Assembly: GCF_005434945.1 (NCBI RefSeq)
Contig: NZ_SKCH01000011.1
Span: 48,723 to 112,722 of the forward strand
Length of the DNA: 64,000 nucleotides
DNA from: Prescottella subtropica
Lineage (GTDB): Bacteria > Actinomycetota > Actinomycetes > Mycobacteriales > Mycobacteriaceae
Direction of reading: 5' to 3'
Position numbers and translations under genes: made by a program. Shown here in pieces: positions 28,031 through 37,292 of the stretch (its first letter is position 1; each line of letters starts with the position of its first letter). Under the pieces are notes generated by a model that worked only from the letters and a program-made list of their open reading frames with translations, did no database searches and was not told the origin of the DNA.

Positions 28031-28906
28031 ATGCGCCTCCTCCCGGTCGGACGTCACCGCATCACGGCAACACGGCTCGGTCGCGCCGCGACGGTCGTGT
28101 CCGCAGCCACTCTCTGCACCGCCGTCCTGTCCCCGACCGCCCCACCGGTGAACGCCGCGCCGCCCGGGTACTCCCTCGTCCTCGATGACGAGTTCGACGG
28201 TCCGGTGAACACCGCACCCGATCCCGTCGTCTGGGGCTACGACTTGAAAGGCGGTTGGGGCAACAACGAGAAGCAGGTCTACACCGACGCACGGGAGAAT
28301 TCGCGCCTGGACGGCGCCGGCAACCTGGTGGTGGAGGCCCGACACCACGGTGACACGATCACCTCGGCACGGCTGGTGACCCGGGGAAAACACGACTTCA
28401 CGTACGGGTACATGGAAGCGCGGATCAAGCTCGCCGGTGGGCAGGGGATGCATCCTGCGTTCTGGCTGCTCGGCAGCAACATCGACACGGTGGGGTGGCC
28501 CGCTTCCGGAGAGATCGACGTCATCGAATCCATCAACGACGGGCGGACGTTCAACTCCGGGGTGCACGGCCCCACGTCCACATCCACGTCCGTATCCAGC
28601 GTCGACTCCGCACCGTGGAAGCGCAGCGTCGGCGGTGACACAGGCGGGGTCGACCTGACGGCGGACTTCCACACCTACGGCATCCTGCGCACCCCGGGCC
28701 ACATCCAGACGTTCATCGACGGACGTCCGATGTTCGAGTTGGATCGCGCGGACCTCCGCGGGAACGAACACTGGGTGTTCGACGCTCCGTCCTACGTCAT
28801 CCTCAATCTGGCCGTCGGCGGGGACTGGCCCGGTCCGGTCGACGAGACCACGAGGTTCCCGGCCACGATGCTCGTCGACTGGATCCGGCTGTATCAGCAG
28901 TCCTGA
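28031..28906 (+). CDS. Secreted GH16 family endo-glycanase
   Basis: The 291-residue precursor has a signal peptide ending near VNA (residue 42). The rest is a single GH16 jelly-roll domain with the catalytic EXDXXE as GEIDVIES (E161, D163, E166) and aromatic substrate-site residues in HPAFWLLGS and LNLAVGGDWPG. GH16 enzymes of this type cut beta-1,3- or beta-1,3/1,4-glucans, or related galactans. The true substrate cannot be read here. It is convergent with the glycan operon, so it could act on the product of that operon or on outside glucan. Confidence 0.88.
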   Translation: MRLLPVGRHRITATRLGRAATVVSAATLCTAVLSPTAPPVNAAPPGYSLVLDDEFDGPVNTAPDPVVWGYDLKGGWGNNEKQVYTDARENSRLDGAGNLVVEARHHGDTITSARLVTRGKHDFTYGYMEARIKLAGGQGMHPAFWLLGSNIDTVGWPASGEIDVIESINDGRTFNSGVHGPTSTSTSVSSVDSAPWKRSVGGDTGGVDLTADFHTYGILRTPGHIQTFIDGRPMFELDRADLRGNEHWVFDAPSYVILNLAVGGDWPGPVDETTRFPATMLVDWIRLYQQS

Positions 28907-28941
28907 ATCATCGACAGTCCTGAATCCGACGGTCCCCGACG

Positions 28942-30204
28942 CTACCGCACCGGCATCGCGGATTCGAGCAGGGCTACAGGGTCGACGGCCACCAGGTCCA
29001 GTGCACGTTGCACCGAATCCGCATCGAATACATTGTCGTGGAACGACACCGAGAGATGGCGGGTTCCGTCGATCTCGACGCCGACGAAGGTGATCCCGTC
29101 CGGCCCGGACGGATCGGTGAACACTGCACAGTGTCGTTCGGTGGCGACCGCGGACCACGACACCCCGCCTGTTTCGGGAACCCGACCGATGTCGGAGTAG
29201 GCGATCCGAGCCGGTGTCGGGCACCCGCGCAGGTCGGGTCCGGAAGGGGGCCGGACAGGCGGACGACGCCGCGCCAGCATCGACTTCACGGAGACGGCAC
29301 CCAACGTCGCGAGTGGCCGGCCCGTCCGCATCGCCCGCACGATCTCGACGGTGGCCTCGACCGGACTGCACGTCTCCGGAATATCCAGTCCCACAGCGAA
29401 GTTGCCGTTGCACACGACGTCCCGGGACAGGAATCGTCGAGCGTCGACGAGGATGTGGACCCGCGGGGCAGTCGGAATCCCGACCTGGCGCACCGCCTCC
29501 GCGAACGCGGTCAAGGTGACGGCACGCATCGACGCCCCCTGCGCGGACGTATCGCGCCACCGGCGGAGCGCACGGATGACGTCCGGGCCCTGCCGCGAGT
29601 AGCGGGAGGCCGACGACGGCTGCCACGGGGGTGCCTCCAGGTCGACTGCGCCGTCCACCCCCGCAGCCCGGTGACGTGCCGTCCGACGGTCTCGACACAG
29701 ACTCGCCACCCGTCGCGGATCCGATCCGAAGGTGCGGGCGACCGCCCTCGCGACGAGGAACCGATCCTCCGGTCGAGACCACGCGTCCGGCACCTCACCG
29801 ACCTGCGCGGCACGCGTGACGATACCCAGCATCGCCGCCTGGACTCGGCCGTCCGCGATACCGTGCGAGCAATCGAGTGCGACATAGGTACCGGACAGCG
29901 TCATCCGTATCGAGGCCGCTCCGAGGTCCCGGGTGCGCAGACGCGCCGCGAGACCACCGATCTCGTCGGGTGGGGTCGCCGGTAGCTCGTCGACCGCGCC
30001 GGCCACCGCGTCAGGGTCGTACACCCACTCGGTGCTCGTTCCGGATGCCACGAGTCCGGCCCTCGTCTGCGGCCCCACCCCGGCGAACTGCACGAGCGCC
30101 GCCCGCAGGTCGTCCACCGAACCGATGTCGACCGGGCCGGCGACGGTCACGGACCGGTCGGCGGCACGCAGCCGATCGAGTTCGGTCACACGGTACGTGC
30201 CCAT
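28942..30204 (-). CDS. Condensation-domain-like CoA-dependent acyltransferase
   Basis: The 420-residue protein has an HXXXDG-like motif (SHGIADG, about residues 114-120) after a short beta-rich start, and a late segment PARIAYSDIGRVPETGG resembling the bridging region of condensation-type acyltransferases. This superfamily includes PapA acyltransferases, which attach acyl groups to glycolipids. It lies 41 bases after a glycosyltransferase and ends the glycan operon, so acylation of the product is a reasonable inference. Similarity is low and the call is structural. Confidence 0.6.
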   Translation of the reverse strand: MGTYRVTELDRLRAADRSVTVAGPVDIGSVDDLRAALVQFAGVGPQTRAGLVASGTSTEWVYDPDAVAGAVDELPATPPDEIGGLAARLRTRDLGAASIRMTLSGTYVALDCSHGIADGRVQAAMLGIVTRAAQVGEVPDAWSRPEDRFLVARAVARTFGSDPRRVASLCRDRRTARHRAAGVDGAVDLEAPPWQPSSASRYSRQGPDVIRALRRWRDTSAQGASMRAVTLTAFAEAVRQVGIPTAPRVHILVDARRFLSRDVVCNGNFAVGLDIPETCSPVEATVEIVRAMRTGRPLATLGAVSVKSMLARRRPPVRPPSGPDLRGCPTPARIAYSDIGRVPETGGVSWSAVATERHCAVFTDPSGPDGITFVGVEIDGTRHLSVSFHDNVFDADSVQRALDLVAVDPVALLESAMPVR

Positions 30205-30245
30205 TCAGGCATCCCGAGGTGTGAACTGCCCGAGATGATCGGCAA

Positions 30246-31412
30246 TCATCGTGCAACCTCCCGATACAGGTCCGCCAGCGCATCCGCCCGACAGTCGGCA
30301 CTGTGTCTGGCACGAACCGTCGAGACGCCCGCCGTACTCAGTCGTGTCCGCAGGGCCGTGTTCTCGCACGCGTCGACGAGCGCTTCGGCATACCCGATGC
30401 GGTCCGACGGATCACACATCACGCCGTTGTGCCCGTCCCGGATGTAGTCCAGGAAGCCGCCGGCAGGGCTGACCACGACGGGTGTCCCGCAGGCCAGGCT
30501 CTCGGCCACGCCCAGACCGAACGGCTCGCACACCGAGGGCGCCGACAGCACGTCGATGGAACGCAGGACCGCGACGACATCGTCCCGGAGGCCGACGAAT
30601 CGGTGTGCTCCGGGCAGGGTCTCCGCGGCTCGCCGACGCAACATGTCGAGGTAGCGTCCGCTGTCGGTGCCCGGGGCGCCGACGATCGCCAGGTGCATGT
30701 CGACGCCGAGCGCTCGTGCATGTGCGACCGCGTCGAGGAGATGGTGGAGTCCCTTCGCCGGATCGATGCGGCCGACCGCGGCGACGAGCGGAGAATTCGG
30801 CGACGTGCTCAGGAGGGATCGCACTTCCGGGGAGGCCGGCCCCGGCGTGAAGACGTCCGTATCGACGGCCTGGGTCAGCACGCGCGCCGAGCGTCGAGCG
30901 GCCTGCGACAACTGCGCTTTGGCCACCTCACTCACCGCGATCGTCTCGGTGGCACCTCGCACGGCGGCACTCAGGACCGTCCGACCTATCCCGGGATCGA
31001 GGACATCGTGCAGTTCGAGGACCACGGGAGTCCGGGCCATTCGCCCCAGGACGACACAATCGATATGCGACAGAACCGAATTCGAGTGGACAATGTCGGC
31101 AGTGCGGGCGTGGGGCAGCATGGCACGAATCCACTCGGCACCGAGCCGAAGCTGGCGAGCCAGAGTACGGGGCGAACTCGCGTTCCCGTCCGCATCCCGA
31201 AATCCGGACCGTTCGACACCGGGAAGAGCGATGAACTCGAGTCCCAGTGCCGTCCACCGCTTTTCCAGTCCACCACCGGCGGGCGCCGCGAGGACCATGT
31301 CGGCTCCACGGTCCCGGAGTCGGGGCGCAACCCGGATGAGACTGTGCTCGATCCCCGTCACCTCGGCGCCCAGCGTCGACGTCAGGATCCGCTGCCGACC
31401 TGCAACAGTCAT
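30246..31412 (-). CDS. GT4-family glycosyltransferase
   Basis: The 388-residue GT-B enzyme has the N-terminal acceptor half followed by the donor half with VAAVGRIDPAKGLHHLLDAV and the GT4 signature PSVCEPFGLGVAESLACG, including the EX7E-type glutamates. It transfers a sugar from a nucleotide-sugar donor with retention. The ATG overlaps the stop of the upstream membrane-protein gene (ATGA), so the two are translationally coupled. The donor sugar is unknown. Confidence 0.88.
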   Translation of the reverse strand: MTVAGRQRILTSTLGAEVTGIEHSLIRVAPRLRDRGADMVLAAPAGGGLEKRWTALGLEFIALPGVERSGFRDADGNASSPRTLARQLRLGAEWIRAMLPHARTADIVHSNSVLSHIDCVVLGRMARTPVVLELHDVLDPGIGRTVLSAAVRGATETIAVSEVAKAQLSQAARRSARVLTQAVDTDVFTPGPASPEVRSLLSTSPNSPLVAAVGRIDPAKGLHHLLDAVAHARALGVDMHLAIVGAPGTDSGRYLDMLRRRAAETLPGAHRFVGLRDDVVAVLRSIDVLSAPSVCEPFGLGVAESLACGTPVVVSPAGGFLDYIRDGHNGVMCDPSDRIGYAEALVDACENTALRTRLSTAGVSTVRARHSADCRADALADLYREVAR

Positions 31413-33157
31413 CGGGTGGCTCCGTTCACGACGGTCGGGCGATGTTCGAACACGACGTAGTCGTCGCCTTCGTCGACGACCAGCCATTCCGGGTCGGCGC
31501 GAATGCGCGTCTCCAGATTCGGCAGGGCCTCCGCCGGGAGCAGCCCGAAGTACCGGTTGTAGAAGACCATCTGATCCGACATCGCGAAGTAGGTGACCCG
31601 CTGCCGGTCCACGAAAGCGGACTCGAACGCCGCATAGTCGGCATCGTTGTCGAAGCTGATGCCGTGCAGGTCGGTCACGTCGAACGGCCACGTATCGAAT
31701 TTCGGGTCGGCGCGAGCGAATCTCACGTAGTCGCTCGTCGGACGGTCGGGCCAGGCCGGTGACGGCAACCGCAGTACCGCCGGCACGGTGCCGTGCGCGA
31801 GCAGGTCGGACGCGGCTGCCACATAGGACGGTTTCACGAGGTACGCGAACCAGGCGCCCAGGTACGCCTGCGCCGACGCCGTCGTCACCGCGACCAGCAC
31901 CACCGCGCCGATACACGCGCCGAGTCCCGAGGACCGCAACAGCCGAGTCGTCGGGATCGCGAGCAGCAGACAGCACCCGACGAGGCAGTACAGGAAGATC
32001 CGGAAGATGGCCTCGCCGCCGTACCCCTGCCCACCGAGGATCGCCAACGGCGCGAACGCGAGAATCGCGAGCGGAAGGACGGGGTAGCGCTTGCGTCGGA
32101 GCCAGATCACCGAGAGGACGCTCGCGCCGAGCACCGTTGCCGTGAGTATCCGCATGACGGTGCTCGTGACCACCTGACCGCTCGCGGGATTCAGGTCGGC
32201 ACCGGACAGGTTGGATTTCGAGTTCTCCGCCAGATCGAACGAGAACGTGGCGAAATCGCCGGCGCTGTCCCAGTTGTAGGCGAGGAACGCCAGTGCCATG
32301 GCCGCACAGACGCACACCAGCCACCACGGCCGCACGAGTCGGAACACGGTCAGCGCGCCGAGGACCAGCAGCAACCAGTAGGGCGTCAACTGGTGGGTGA
32401 CGACGATGCCCGCGAACAGCACCAGCGTCGGGGCGACCGCGACCGGGTGTTCCCGAGCGGCACCGACCAGCGTGAGGAAGGCAAGTGTCAGCACCAGCGC
32501 CAGGGCCTGCGGCGCGAAGTAGTCCTGTGCCACCCAGTTGAGCACCTCGAACAGCATCGTCGCCGTGAGCGCGGCGGCCGGGTCGAGTCGCCACGCACGC
32601 GCCGTGCAGTAGAACAAGCCGACCATCGCCAGGTGCACGAGGATCGTCGACCAGTGCGCGACGGTGGTCGCGGAGATACCGGTCAACTCCGATACCCACG
32701 CCGTCGCAGCGAACAACCCCGGCCACCCGTTGTAGATGTCCAGGCCCCGAGCCGACGCGTGTTCCTGCTGGATCAACTCGGTGACGCCGAGATGCTTGTA
32801 CGTCCACGTGTACATCGGGACGTCGGTACCGATCAGCGTCGCGGTCCGCTGGGCGAGCGTGACAGCCAGGATCGATACCACCGCAGCAGGTGTGTCGTCA
32901 CGGTGCACAGCGAACGCGAACCCGAGGACGGCGAGCACGATCGCGACCGCGAACAGGGGCGACGCCGCGAACAGCAACCCGAGGTCCGACGGCGGCGCGT
33001 CCGCGAGGGATCCGGCACTCAGCGCCCAGCAGAGCACCGCAGCCAGTGGGAGGAGCCACGGTGTCAGCGCATTCCGCCGGGCATGCCGCACCGGAGTCGG
33101 CGAGGTGGCGGCGGGCACGCGCTCGTCCGCGGCCGCTCGTACGTCGATGCTGGTCAC
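31409..33157 (-). CDS. Polytopic membrane protein, polymerase or GT-C-like
   Basis: The 582-residue protein has about a dozen hydrophobic helices between residues 32 and 450 and a soluble C-terminal part of about 110 residues. Large extracytoplasmic loops (VPMYTWTYKHLGVTELIQ, GLDIYNGWPG) are typical of Wzy polymerases and GT-C transferases, but no decisive motif is seen. Placement between two glycosyltransferases and near a flippase supports a glycan polymerase or lipid-sugar transferase. The GTG start overlaps the upstream stop by four bases (GTGA). Confidence 0.75.
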   Translation of the reverse strand: MTSIDVRAAADERVPAATSPTPVRHARRNALTPWLLPLAAVLCWALSAGSLADAPPSDLGLLFAASPLFAVAIVLAVLGFAFAVHRDDTPAAVVSILAVTLAQRTATLIGTDVPMYTWTYKHLGVTELIQQEHASARGLDIYNGWPGLFAATAWVSELTGISATTVAHWSTILVHLAMVGLFYCTARAWRLDPAAALTATMLFEVLNWVAQDYFAPQALALVLTLAFLTLVGAAREHPVAVAPTLVLFAGIVVTHQLTPYWLLLVLGALTVFRLVRPWWLVCVCAAMALAFLAYNWDSAGDFATFSFDLAENSKSNLSGADLNPASGQVVTSTVMRILTATVLGASVLSVIWLRRKRYPVLPLAILAFAPLAILGGQGYGGEAIFRIFLYCLVGCCLLLAIPTTRLLRSSGLGACIGAVVLVAVTTASAQAYLGAWFAYLVKPSYVAAASDLLAHGTVPAVLRLPSPAWPDRPTSDYVRFARADPKFDTWPFDVTDLHGISFDNDADYAAFESAFVDRQRVTYFAMSDQMVFYNRYFGLLPAEALPNLETRIRADPEWLVVDEGDDYVVFEHRPTVVNGATR

Positions 33158-34773
33158 CTGCGCCGTCCCCGCATCCGCACCACGACGGCCCGGACAGTCG
33201 CGAGACCGGCCGTCGCCACGCACAGCAGCAGCAGGTCGCGGACCGGCCGATAGTTGCCGGTCGACACCGACAGAACCGTCGACACGGCGACCACCGCGAG
33301 ACCGACCGTCGGGACGGTCGCCGCCAGCATGTATCGCGGTAGGTTCGGCGTGAACGACAGGATCGCGGCGCCGGGCCCGGTCAGGACGAACACCGCGAGC
33401 GCGACACCGACGGCGACGCCTCCCGGGCCGAGCAGTGCGGCCACGAACCCGAACGACGATGCGGCCAAGGCGATTCCGACGAGCGGCTCGAGCCCGGTAC
33501 CGGGAGTCAACGGTCGCGCTCGGTTCCCGGCCCAGCGTGACCGTGCGAGAGCGAGTGGACCGCCGAGAACCGCACGCCGCTCCGTCCGCGGCAGTGCCGC
33601 CAGATCCGGCCCGAGATCGTCTCGGTCGGCTCCCGGGACCGAGACGGACGAGAAGTGGGTGATCCCGCGGACCGCCCGGCGAGCCAACATCGATGCGGTC
33701 CGGGGCCGTACCGCCAGCATCGTCAACCATGCGCCCAGCCCGATCCCGTAGTCGCGGATCTGCTTCGCGAGGCCGGTGCTGTCGACGCGATGCCGATGCC
33801 ACACCACCGCGGCGGGTTCGACGACCAGGCTCCGGCCCGCCAGCAGCACCCGGACGAACATCTCGATGTCCTCGCCACCACCCGCAGGCGATCCCACGCC
33901 GAGTCCTTCGTCGAATCCGCCGAGTTCGACGATCTCGCGGCGACGGACCGCAAAATTTGCTCCGGTACCGAAGCGTCCGACCTGGAAGGGGAACAGCGGG
34001 TCCTCGGCGGGCGGTGTCGCCATCGAGTAGGTGGCGCGTCCGAGGTTCTTCGACCAACTGACCCGGCGGTCGAAGTAGGCCTGCGCCGGAGTCGACAGTT
34101 CACCGGTGGGTACGAGTCCGCTCACCAGCACGACATCGGTCGACGCGTCGAACCCCTCGTTGAGTCGGTGCAACCAGCGGTGGTCGATGACGACGTCGTC
34201 GTCGGTGAACGCGACCAGATCGTGGGTGGCGGCGCCGAGGCCGACGTTGCGGGCCTTCGACAGTCCCCGTTCGGGGGCGTCGACGATCCGCATCCCGTCG
34301 AACTCCGCGACTACCGGAGGGGTCAGACCCGACGACGGATCGTTGTCGACGACGATCACTTCGTATTCCGGATAGTCGAGATATCGGAGTGAACCGAGAA
34401 CCTCCCGCAGGTGGTCCGGGCGATTCATCGTGCAGATCACGATCGAGACCGGCCGTGCTGCGGAATCGGTCTCCGTCACCGGCGGCAGTTCACCGAGACC
34501 CGCCCGGACGTCGTCGACCGACACGTACCCGTCGTGTACGTCGGCCTCGACGAAGGCCACCGGCCGGTCCACCGACCAGACGAGGATCCGGGCACGGGAG
34601 TAGCCGACACCACCGGCCAGGCGGACGACTCCGGTATCCGGCAGGTCCTCGAGGTCGAGTTGACCGATCCACACTGCGTCCGGCCATGCCCGGGCAGCCT
34701 CCGCGCCACCGGTGGGTTCCATGACCGGCCGCAGCGTGGAGGCGCCACTCGTCGTCGCTGCCTCAAACTTCAT
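33154..34773 (-). CDS. GT2 glycosyltransferase with C-terminal membrane helices
   Basis: The 539-residue protein has an N-terminal extension of about 105 residues, then a GT-A domain starting VSIVICTMNRPDHL, with the metal-binding DXD as FTDDDV and the acceptor-side GGEDIEMF. Four hydrophobic helices follow near the C-terminus. It uses a nucleotide sugar and probably a membrane-linked acceptor. It overlaps the upstream flippase gene by 11 bases. Confidence 0.85.
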   Translation of the reverse strand: MKFEAATTSGASTLRPVMEPTGGAEAARAWPDAVWIGQLDLEDLPDTGVVRLAGGVGYSRARILVWSVDRPVAFVEADVHDGYVSVDDVRAGLGELPPVTETDSAARPVSIVICTMNRPDHLREVLGSLRYLDYPEYEVIVVDNDPSSGLTPPVVAEFDGMRIVDAPERGLSKARNVGLGAATHDLVAFTDDDVVIDHRWLHRLNEGFDASTDVVLVSGLVPTGELSTPAQAYFDRRVSWSKNLGRATYSMATPPAEDPLFPFQVGRFGTGANFAVRRREIVELGGFDEGLGVGSPAGGGEDIEMFVRVLLAGRSLVVEPAAVVWHRHRVDSTGLAKQIRDYGIGLGAWLTMLAVRPRTASMLARRAVRGITHFSSVSVPGADRDDLGPDLAALPRTERRAVLGGPLALARSRWAGNRARPLTPGTGLEPLVGIALAASSFGFVAALLGPGGVAVGVALAVFVLTGPGAAILSFTPNLPRYMLAATVPTVGLAVVAVSTVLSVSTGNYRPVRDLLLLCVATAGLATVRAVVVRMRGRRR

Positions 34774-36058
34774 GGCGGAACACCTGCTTCCTGATGTCGT
34801 CGCGACGACGTGCGACGGAACGAACCGCAGCCGTACTGGCCACGGCTTGGGCTACGACGAGCGCACAGGCAGCACCGATCGCACCCCAATAGAGGGTCAG
34901 GGGCGCCAGTGCGATCATGAGGACCACCGCGAAGAGCGCGTTGGCGCGGAGCAGCGGTGCGATGTCGCGTCGAGACCGCTGGAGTGCCGCCCAGACGACG
35001 AACACGGTACGGATCAACGACGCCACCGACAGCAGGATCACGACGAGTTGCGCTCCTGCCCCGAGGTATTCGGGATCGAGGATCCCGAATACGAACGGGG
35101 CGGCCAGGGAGAGGGCCACTCCTCCGGCGGCGACGAGCACGGCGACCCGCACGAACAGCACGAGCGCCATCGACGAACTCTCCGCCGGCGTTCTCGACGC
35201 ATGAACGACCAGCGAGGTTCCCATCGACGACCCGACGAACTCGAGGGCCTGCACGATACTCATCGACAGCGCGAACACGGCCCCCTGCGCGGGTCCCGCA
35301 TACACGGTGACCAGGAACGGAAGCAGAAGAAGGACACCGATACTCAGAGTCTGGGCGGGGATGGTCTGTGTGCACAGGCGCGTGAGTTCGCGCACGGCCT
35401 CCGGGGCCGTCCAGCGGCCGGCCCGCACCCCCTCCGATTCGGATACCACCGTCTTGCCGATGATCCGGTGCAGGACAGCGACGGCGACGGCACCGGACAC
35501 GATCGTCGCGACGACGATCGGTTGCCAGTTCGCCCACGCGGCGAGTGCGACGAGTACGACGATCCGCCCGGCGCTGGCCAGGCCGTTGGCCAGGGGCAGG
35601 GTGCCGGCCCGCCCCAGGCTTGCGAGTGTGCTGTTCTGCAGAACGAACAGCCCCCACACCACCACACCGACGAGCACGAGCGCTCCGACGCTCCAGTGCA
35701 GGCGAACGTCGGGAAGCATCGTGATGCCGGCGACACCGGCGAGGACCCCCACGGGCAGCGCGACACCGAGGAAGATCCGCTGCCCGGAGCGGTACACGGC
35801 GGATAGCGCAGAACCTGCGGCCGGCATCACGGCGCTGTAGGCGTCACCGATTCCGGTGCCGATGACCTGTGCCGGGGCGGTCACCAGCGCGAGAAGGGCG
35901 GTCATGACGCCGAGTTCGGCAGGCGACAGGAGAAGCGCCGCGACCGCCCAGAAGGCCATGCCCAGGGCCGCGTTGAGCACCTGAGCCGACGCCATCGAGG
36001 CGGCGTCGACGTACAGTTTGGAACCTCCGCGGGGGCGCCGCGCGAGTTTCTCCGTCAC
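34763..36058 (-). CDS. Wzx-like polysaccharide or lipid-sugar flippase
   Basis: The 431-residue, very hydrophobic protein has about 12 transmembrane helices and few polar loops, the profile of the MATE/MOP flippases that move lipid-linked glycans outward. The signature is by overall shape rather than by a fixed motif. The GTG start overlaps the upstream glycosyltransferase stop (GTGA). Together with the polymerase-like gene it makes a Wzx/Wzy-type pathway plausible. Confidence 0.8.
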   Translation of the reverse strand: MTEKLARRPRGGSKLYVDAASMASAQVLNAALGMAFWAVAALLLSPAELGVMTALLALVTAPAQVIGTGIGDAYSAVMPAAGSALSAVYRSGQRIFLGVALPVGVLAGVAGITMLPDVRLHWSVGALVLVGVVVWGLFVLQNSTLASLGRAGTLPLANGLASAGRIVVLVALAAWANWQPIVVATIVSGAVAVAVLHRIIGKTVVSESEGVRAGRWTAPEAVRELTRLCTQTIPAQTLSIGVLLLLPFLVTVYAGPAQGAVFALSMSIVQALEFVGSSMGTSLVVHASRTPAESSSMALVLFVRVAVLVAAGGVALSLAAPFVFGILDPEYLGAGAQLVVILLSVASLIRTVFVVWAALQRSRRDIAPLLRANALFAVVLMIALAPLTLYWGAIGAACALVVAQAVASTAAVRSVARRRDDIRKQVFRHEV

Positions 36059-37011
36059 TGTGGACCGCCCCTGGTTCCGAGGCGTACCGAGGCGGCGAAC
36101 GCTCCCGTTCCCGCGGAACCGATTCCGGCGAGGACTGCTGCGGCCTTGGCCGCCGACGCATGCGGTCCGACCAGATAGCGCCGCATTCCCCGAGTGAGCA
36201 CCGTTGCGACGTAGTTACGTTCGTCGCCGAGGCGGTCGCCGCGGTGTCCGTCACGGCCGAGTTCGACCTTGCCCTTGCCTTCGAGGTAGCAGCGGCGCAG
36301 GAAGTAGCCGAACCGCCCACGGTCGGGTGGGATCGTGTGGTCGATGACAGCATCCGGAACGTAGATCCAGTGGCTGCCCGGATCGGTCTCGGCCATCCTG
36401 ATGCACAGGTCCGTGTCCTCCGGTTGCGAGGTCTCGCCTTGCTTTCCGAACTCGACGCGGAAGCCGCCGACTGCCCGGAACGCTGCCGTGCGCACCGCCA
36501 TGTTGCCGCTCCACACGTTGCGCACGCGGGCCTGTTCGGTCGGCAGCCCGAGGAAGGCGTCACCGACCACCCACCCGAACTCGTCGGGAAACCATCCGGG
36601 CTTCGCTGCGACCCAGTTCGCCCGATAGCGCCCCCCGGTGCCGACCACGGCCGGATCAGCGAACGGCGCCACGAGGTGTTCGAGCCAGTCCGGGCAGGCC
36701 GCCTCGTCGTCGTCGAGGAACGCCGTGATCGGCGTACTCACACGTTCCACGCCGGCGTTCCGGGCACCGGACGCACCACGAGGACCGTTGTCGTAGGACA
36801 CCGCGATCACCTCCGGGATCTCACGGCGTATCCGTTCGGCGAGGACACGATTGTGGTCGACCACGACGACGATGTCGACGGGAGGGCACTGCTGCGCCTG
36901 CACCGACCGCACGGCCCCCCGGATCGAGTCCCACCGATCCTCCGAATAGCACGCGATGACGACCGTTACCTCACCCACTGGCACCCCCAGCACGATCCAC
37001 ATCCTCGACAT
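36055..37011 (-). CDS. GT2 glycosyltransferase
   Basis: The 318-residue protein begins with VTVVIACYSEDRWDSIRGAV, has the DXD as FLDDDEAACPDWLE and the acceptor-side QPEDTDLCIRMAE. These are GT-A inverting-transferase features. There is a single weak hydrophobic region near the C-terminus. It is the first gene of the overlapping glycan operon. The start is uncertain: the ATG at 37011 has no clear ribosome site, and GTGs near VPVGEVTVV are alternatives. An AT-rich palindrome lies 12 bases upstream. Confidence 0.85.
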   Translation of the reverse strand: MSRMWIVLGVPVGEVTVVIACYSEDRWDSIRGAVRSVQAQQCPPVDIVVVVDHNRVLAERIRREIPEVIAVSYDNGPRGASGARNAGVERVSTPITAFLDDDEAACPDWLEHLVAPFADPAVVGTGGRYRANWVAAKPGWFPDEFGWVVGDAFLGLPTEQARVRNVWSGNMAVRTAAFRAVGGFRVEFGKQGETSQPEDTDLCIRMAETDPGSHWIYVPDAVIDHTIPPDRGRFGYFLRRCYLEGKGKVELGRDGHRGDRLGDERNYVATVLTRGMRRYLVGPHASAAKAAAVLAGIGSAGTGAFAASVRLGTRGGPQ

Positions 37012-37022
37012 GTTTATCGAAA

Positions 37023-37047
37023 CAAAACATACTTACGGTATGTTTTG
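37023..37047. promoter_or_regulatory. AT-rich palindrome before the glycan operon
   Basis: CAAAACATAC (37023-37032) and its exact complement GTATGTTTTG (37038-37047) are separated by five bases. This is AT-rich in a GC-rich genome and lies 12 bases upstream of the first operon gene. The ten-base GGTATGTTTT recurs on the other strand at 38217-38226, upstream of the next glycosyltransferase gene. It could be an operator; a weak terminator for the small upstream gene is the alternative. Confidence 0.5.
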
Positions 37048-37083
37048 CGCATACTCGGGCGCACGGGTGTGCGATCCGGTTCG

Positions 37084-37269
37084 TCAGGAGCGCAGGAGAA
37101 GGCGGCGCCACCACCCGCGGAGCAAGCCATGCCGCGCAACCCGGAAGCGCACACACGCGCCATCCGTACACACACCACAGTCGGAACCCGACCGGAAATG
37201 CTCGTGCGCCGACCGGACGTGGCCGCAACGGCACAGGTCGTCGGATCCCACCTCGGGCGAAGCCTCCAT
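37084..37269 (-). CDS. Small Cys/His-rich protein, probable zinc-binding domain
   Basis: The 61-residue protein has the pattern CRCGHVRSAHEH then CGVCTDGAC and FR, a CxCGH...H...C..C...C arrangement that suggests one zinc site and recurs in small actinobacterial proteins. The tail is basic and tryptophan-containing. The ATG at 37269 has AGGAG just upstream, with short spacing. It lies between two glycosyltransferases and 72 bases before the glycan operon. No function is assigned. Confidence 0.6.
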   Translation of the reverse strand: MEASPEVGSDDLCRCGHVRSAHEHFRSGSDCGVCTDGACVRFRVARHGLLRGWWRRLLLRS

Positions 37270-37292
37270 GGCTCCTAGTCATACCGCATCCG

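Noticed and set aside
27260..29782. An 840-residue minus-strand open frame across efeB and GH16
   Set aside because: efeB and GH16 on the plus strand have clear motifs and ribosome sites. The minus-strand frame has none.
31409..34057. An 882-residue reading that extends the membrane protein gene upstream
   Set aside because: The extra part overlaps the GT2 gene in another frame and is Arg/Gly-rich without motifs. The GTG at 33157 with a GTGA junction gives a normal membrane protein.
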